From an uncultured Blautia sp. (lineage in GTDB: Bacteria > Bacillota > Clostridia > Lachnospirales > Lachnospiraceae): a stretch of DNA of 9,665 nt. Shown here piece after piece: positions 6,130 through 9,665 of the stretch. The position numbers and the translations under genes are program-made. Under the pieces are notes generated by a model. It saw only the letters and a list, made by a program, of their open reading frames with translations. It was not told the origin of the DNA and searched no databases. The stretch lies in assembly GCA_946538475.1 (NCBI GenBank), contig CAMNGN010000069.1, forward strand, positions 1 through 9,665, given 5' to 3'. Each line of letters opens with the position of its first letter. The stretch's first letter is position 1.

Positions 6130-6383
6130 ATACTTTGACCTATAGGCCACAGAGAGGACCGAAGGTAAGCGGCACGCAGCAAAGCGAACAGCCGTTACCT
6201 GTGACTGGCACATCAGTCAGTAAAGTATAAGGACTGATAAGGAGCTGCCGCATTCTTGATGTATGTGTGAATGCGGCGGCTCCTTTTTGAGTGCAAAATC
6301 TGCAAAGCGGATTTACGCTTGAAGACCGGCAATGCGGCAGATCGCCGCTGCCAATCTACAAGACTTGAGAGGAGACTGCTCTT
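6130..6383 (+). other. Structured spacer between binding protein and permeases
   Basis: These 254 bases hold no gene but several hairpins. AGGTAA-CGGC (6163-6173, one bulge) pairs with GCCGTTACCT (6191-6200). TGACTG (6202-6207) pairs with CAGTCA (6214-6219), although ATCAGTC (6212-6218) can instead pair with GACTGAT (6232-6238). The terminator described separately is next. AAATCTGC then pairs with GCGGATTT (6296-6314, AAA loop). Finally GGCA..GCGGC pairs with GCCGCTGCC (6328-6352), ending 17 bases before the permease ribosome binding site. I do not recognise a known riboswitch. The likely role is to lower permease expression relative to binding protein and to protect the upstream mRNA end. 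Confidence 0.6.
6241..6288 (+). terminator. Rho-independent terminator/attenuator inside the importer operon
   Basis: The arm GGAGCTGCCGCATTC (6241-6255) pairs with GAATGCGGCGGCTCC (6269-6283) over 15 bp, with a single G-U pair and a 13-base loop, followed by TTTTT (6284-6288). It sits 111 bases after the binding-protein stop and 95 before the permease start, with no clear promoter after it. Partial read-through would give abundant binding protein and less permease, a common importer arrangement. CTGCCGCATT in the left arm (6245-6254) is also exactly complementary to 6331-6340. Confidence 0.85.
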
Positions 6384-7271
6384 ATGAAGAACGCTACAAG
6401 AAGAAAATTGGAGGGATATATGTTTATCCTTCCTGCTTTTATCTATATCCTGGTCATCCTGGGATATCCCCTGATCTACAACATCGTCCTCTCCCTCAGA
6501 AACGTGAATGTCAAGACATTCGCGTCGGGGGCAGATGTGTTTGTCGGTCTTGAGAACTTCAAGACACTCTTCGCCGACCCCACATTCCGGAAGGTATTTA
6601 AAAACACATTGGTCTTCACCTTCGGGTGTCTGTTTTTCCAGTTTACCATCGGATTCATCTTCGCGCTGTTTTTCTCACAGAAATTTACTCTGGCAGGTCC
6701 CATCCGCGGACTGGTCCTGGTTGCTTATATGATGCCGATGTCCGTCACCGCTCTTCTCGGCAAAAACATGTTTGACGTATCGAGTGGTGTCATCAACGAC
6801 CTGCTGATGAAGCTGCACCTGATACAGCAGCCTGTAGAGTGGCTGCTGAAAGGAAACACGGCGATGGGGGCAGTCATCTTTATGAACTGCTGGGTCGGTA
6901 TTCCCTTCAACATGCTTCTTCTGACTTCGGGCCTCACCGGCATCTCGACCGACATTTATGAGAGCGCCGAAGTGGACGGAGCCAACAAGTGGGAAAAATT
7001 CATCTACATCACCCTGCCGCTGGTAAGACCGGCCATCGTGGCTGTTCTGATGCTCGGCTTCATTTACACATTCAAAGCCTTCGACCTTCAGTTTGTCATG
7101 ACGAGCGGCGGCCCGCTGAACGCTACCGACGTTCTGGGAACATATGCTTATCAGCTGTCGTTCACGCAATATGAATTCTCGAAAGGAAGCGCGGCGGCGA
7201 TCATACTGTTCTGTTGCCTGTTTATCGTAGGCCTATTCTACCTGCGCATGATCGCGAAGGAGGACGACTAA
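6384..7271 (+). CDS. ABC sugar permease, MalF/UgpA type
   Basis: This 295-residue inner-membrane permease of the CUT1 class has about six membrane segments: the first at about 13-33, then a periplasmic-side segment with FVGLENFKTLF typical of MalF/UgpA proteins, and further helices to the C-terminus. The EAA coupling loop is YESAEVDGANKWEKFIYITLP (about 192-212), which docks on the nucleotide-binding subunit. It pairs with the next permease to form the transmembrane channel. AGGAG (6370-6374) lies nine bases before the ATG. The gene ends one base before the next start, indicating coupled expression. No long MalF-type P2 loop is present, so it is UgpA/LacF-like in form. Confidence 0.93.
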   Translation: MKNATRRKLEGYMFILPAFIYILVILGYPLIYNIVLSLRNVNVKTFASGADVFVGLENFKTLFADPTFRKVFKNTLVFTFGCLFFQFTIGFIFALFFSQKFTLAGPIRGLVLVAYMMPMSVTALLGKNMFDVSSGVINDLLMKLHLIQQPVEWLLKGNTAMGAVIFMNCWVGIPFNMLLLTSGLTGISTDIYESAEVDGANKWEKFIYITLPLVRPAIVAVLMLGFIYTFKAFDLQFVMTSGGPLNATDVLGTYAYQLSFTQYEFSKGSAAAIILFCCLFIVGLFYLRMIAKEDD

Positions 7272-7272
7272 T

Positions 7273-8127
7273 ATGAAAGAAAAGATCAGATTTCAGTCCC
7301 CTAAAGAGAGACGTAAAAATATCATCCTCTGCCTTATCGCATTGGCTCTCGCGATCGCCTTCCTGTTCCCGCTGTACTGGATCCTCTGTATGTCGTTCAA
7401 GACAGACTCGGAGTCGTTCGGAAAGATCGTGACTTATTATCCGCACAACTTTACTGTTCAGCCCTGGATCGACAACTTCAAGGATAAGGACTTCATCGCA
7501 TCTTTGAAGAACAGTACCTGCATCGCGCTGCTTTCCATGTGCATCTCCATGGTGCTTGGCGTGACTGCCGCCTATGGCATGGGCCGCTATAAAGTGCCGG
7601 GATCCAAGGGCTTTATGCTCTCCTTCCTGGTCACTCAGATGCTTCCGGCATCGCTTATGCTCACCCCGATGTACCTGATCTTCAGCAAGCTTCATCTGCT
7701 GGGAACATACATCGGCCCCGCGCTTGCCATTGCGTCGGGCTCCGTGCCTTTCATCGTCGTCACCCTGCGGCCGTACTTCAAGAACGTGCCCACCGCTCTT
7801 GATGACGCGGCCAGGATCGACGGCTGTAATGTGCTCCAGTCGTTCGTCCGCATCATGATCCCCGCGATCAAGACCGGTATCATCACGGTTCTGGTTATTT
7901 CGTTCCTGAACGGCTGGAACGACCTGGCCTACTCCATGACCTTCAACGTCAAGCCCGAGATGAGGCCTCTGACCGCAAACATATATCGTTTCCAGAATAA
8001 ATACGGAACCAGATGGAACTGTATCATGGCTTACGGCGCGATCCTCGTGCTGCCGGTCATCATCCTGTTCGTGTTCCTGCAGAAATATATCGTCAGCGGT
8101 ATGACTGCAGGTGCCGTTAAAGAGTAA
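7273..8127 (+). CDS. ABC sugar permease, MalG/UgpE type
   Basis: This 284-residue partner permease has an N-terminal membrane segment at about 16-38, the MalG-like PLYWILCMSFKT stretch, and about six helices in total. The EAA loop is LDDAARIDGCNVLQSFVRIMIP (starting near 176), and a NGWNDLAYSM segment near the fifth helix is characteristic of the family. AAGGAGG (7257-7263), within the end of the preceding gene, lies nine bases before the ATG. With the preceding permease it forms the translocation pore. No ATPase gene of the MsmX/MalK type follows within the window; a shared ATPase encoded elsewhere is usual for CUT1 importers in Firmicutes. Confidence 0.93.
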   Translation: MKEKIRFQSPKERRKNIILCLIALALAIAFLFPLYWILCMSFKTDSESFGKIVTYYPHNFTVQPWIDNFKDKDFIASLKNSTCIALLSMCISMVLGVTAAYGMGRYKVPGSKGFMLSFLVTQMLPASLMLTPMYLIFSKLHLLGTYIGPALAIASGSVPFIVVTLRPYFKNVPTALDDAARIDGCNVLQSFVRIMIPAIKTGIITVLVISFLNGWNDLAYSMTFNVKPEMRPLTANIYRFQNKYGTRWNCIMAYGAILVLPVIILFVFLQKYIVSGMTAGAVKE

Positions 8128-8160
8128 CAATGTAAGATAATAGTAAAGGAGAAAAAATTA

Positions 8161-9665
8161 ATGCCTGATTTTACTAAAAAAGAGGGAGAAGCTTCCGGCG
8201 ATTTTCGCTCTGACAGCAACTTTCTGCTTGGATATTTTGAAGAGAAGGACGGCGCGCTTTGCTATCGCTATGACGCAGAGCGTGTGATCGTTGAACCCTG
8301 GGGCCCGAACAGCCTGAGAGTGCGCGCATCCAAAATGCCCGAGATGCCCGACGAGCTCTGGGCCCTGGAAGGAAACCCGGCTCCTTCCGAATCGAAGGTG
8401 ACGATCGAGAGCAGCTGCGCTTCCATCGAAAACGGAAAGATCAGGGCGGTCATCAACAACATCGGCAAGCTGTTCTTCTATAATCAGAAGGGCGAGCTTC
8501 TTCTGGAAGAGTATGTCCGCAACCGCGAGGATATGTTCGCGAAGACGACCAGCTCTCTCGAGGTGGAAGGCCGTGAGTTCAAACCGATCATCGGCGGCGA
8601 CTATCAGCTGACCATGCGGTTCGAATCGAACCCGGACGAAAAACTGTACGGCATGGGCCAGTATCAGCAGCCGTTCCTCAACGTCAAAGGCGCCGAGCTC
8701 GAGCTGGCACACCGCAATTCGCAGGCGAGTGTTCCGTTTGTGCTTTCGTCCCTGGGATACGGCTTCCTGTGGAACAACCCCGGCATCGGCCGCGTCAACT
8801 TCAACAAGAATATCACCACCTGGACGGTCGCTTCCTCCAAGAAGCTTGACTATTGGATCACTGCGGGAGATACCCCGGCCGAGATCGAGGAAGCCTATGC
8901 GGACGCAACCGGAAAAGTGCCGATGATGCCGGAATACGGCCTTGGCTTCTGGCAGTGCAAGCTGCGTTATCAGACCCAGGAAGAGCTTCTGGAAGTGGCA
9001 AGAGAATACAAACGCAGACAGATCCCGCTGGATGTCATCGTCGTGGACTTCTTCCACTGGCCGAAACAGGGCGACTGGCGCTTCGACCCGACATACTGGC
9101 CGGATCCCGACGCCATGATCGCAGAGCTGAAGGAGATGGGCATCGAGCTGATGGTCTCCGTGTGGCCGATGGTGGACTACAAGAGCGAGAACTTTGCCGA
9201 GATGAAGGCAAAGGGCCTTCTTACCAGAGTGGAAAAGGGTGTGCGCATCGACAACACCTACATGGGCAACACCATCCAGTTTGACCCGACCAATCCGGAA
9301 TCCCGCGAATATGTCTGGGGCAAGATCAAACAGAATTACTATGACAAAGGCGTGAAGATCTTCTGGCTGGACGAGGCCGAGCCGGAATATACCGTCTATG
9401 ACTTTGAAAACTATCGCTATCATCTGGGACCGAACGTGCAGATCGGAAACGTCTATCCGGTGATGTACGCGAAGACCTTCTTCGACGGAATGAAGGCGGA
9501 AGGACAGGAGCAGGTCGTCAATCTGCTGCGCTGCGCATGGGCGGGCAGCCAGAAATACGGCGCGCTGGTGTGGTCCGGAGATATTCATTCTACATTTGAG
9601 AGCCTCAGAAATCAGTTTGCCGCGGGCCTCAACATGGGCATCGCCGGCATTCCGTGGTGGACCAC
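8161..9665 (+). CDS. GH31 alpha-glycosidase, 3' end beyond the window
   Basis: The visible 501 residues begin with an N-terminal beta-sandwich (about 15-250) and enter the (beta/alpha)8 barrel near 255 (PEYGLGFWQCKLRY). The putative nucleophile is D404 in FWLDEAEPEY and the acid/base D474 in WSGDIHSTF. The spacing is close to that of E. coli YicI (D416 and D482, from memory). D296 in VVDFFHWP matches the conserved barrel aspartate. Full-length GH31 enzymes of this kind are about 650-800 residues, so the C-terminus is missing. There is no signal peptide, so it should act in the cytoplasm on sugar brought in by the importer. AAGGAG (8146-8151) is nine bases before the ATG, 33 bases after the permease. 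Alpha-xylosidase and alpha-glucosidase are both possible; the sequence alone does not settle substrate. Confidence 0.92.
   Translation, partial: MPDFTKKEGEASGDFRSDSNFLLGYFEEKDGALCYRYDAERVIVEPWGPNSLRVRASKMPEMPDELWALEGNPAPSESKVTIESSCASIENGKIRAVINNIGKLFFYNQKGELLLEEYVRNREDMFAKTTSSLEVEGREFKPIIGGDYQLTMRFESNPDEKLYGMGQYQQPFLNVKGAELELAHRNSQASVPFVLSSLGYGFLWNNPGIGRVNFNKNITTWTVASSKKLDYWITAGDTPAEIEEAYADATGKVPMMPEYGLGFWQCKLRYQTQEELLEVAREYKRRQIPLDVIVVDFFHWPKQGDWRFDPTYWPDPDAMIAELKEMGIELMVSVWPMVDYKSENFAEMKAKGLLTRVEKGVRIDNTYMGNTIQFDPTNPESREYVWGKIKQNYYDKGVKIFWLDEAEPEYTVYDFENYRYHLGPNVQIGNVYPVMYAKTFFDGMKAEGQEQVVNLLRCAWAGSQKYGALVWSGDIHSTFESLRNQFAAGLNMGIAGIPWWT

Noticed and set aside
4651..6213. 520-residue open frame on the minus strand opposite the binding-protein gene
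   Set aside because: It is a shadow of the strongly supported plus-strand gene: Cys-rich, no family motif, and no ribosome binding site pattern that fits the operon.
6302..6316. Possible catabolite-responsive (cre) site in the permease leader
   Set aside because: The spacing around the central CG does not fit the cre consensus; the symmetry is explained by the hairpin at 6296-6314.
8158..9588. 476-residue minus-strand open frame opposite the GH31 gene
   Set aside because: It is explained by the codon bias of the GH31 gene, whose catalytic motifs are clear on the plus strand.

Overview
The window looks like an accessory carbohydrate-use locus of a Gram-positive Clostridia-type bacterium, Lachnospiraceae-like. 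The reasons are strong AAGGAGG ribosome binding sites, sigma-A-type promoters, a YesM/YesN-type two-component pair, and a CUT1 sugar importer with no dedicated ATPase gene beside it. The organism assignment is inference from gene style only.

Layout. Positions 1-155 hold a GC-rich, hairpin-rich stretch with no gene I can name, ending in a strong stem-loop terminator. A 12-TM-type major facilitator transporter follows on the minus strand (196-1329). The divergent intergenic region (1330-1499) carries a 19-bp perfect inverted repeat that resembles a REP-type palindrome, and the mazEF promoter overlapped by two palindromes. From 1500 everything is on the plus strand: mazE-like antitoxin, mazF-like toxin, YesM-like sensor kinase and YesN-like AraC-type response regulator. 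mazE/mazF and kinase/regulator share ATGA overlaps. The kinase starts at, or six bases after, the mazF stop codon and has no ribosome binding site of its own. A clear promoter (4741-4770), preceded by a 9-bp direct repeat, then drives an extracellular sugar-binding protein, two MalF/MalG-type permeases and a GH31 alpha-glycosidase that runs off the window end. A 254-base structured spacer with a canonical terminator/attenuator separates the binding protein from the permeases.

How it fits together. The kinase probably senses an extracellular signal and phosphorylates the regulator, which probably activates the promoter ahead of the importer. The importer brings in an alpha-linked oligosaccharide and the cytoplasmic GH31 enzyme (no signal peptide) cuts it. 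The attenuator would give more binding protein than permease.

The unusual part is the wiring of a mazEF toxin-antitoxin module, with its own likely autoregulated promoter, directly into the sensor-regulator operon. If they share a transcript, antitoxin autoregulation would also set the level of the sugar-sensing system. The window shows adjacency, overlap and the absence of an obvious internal promoter; it does not prove functional coupling.
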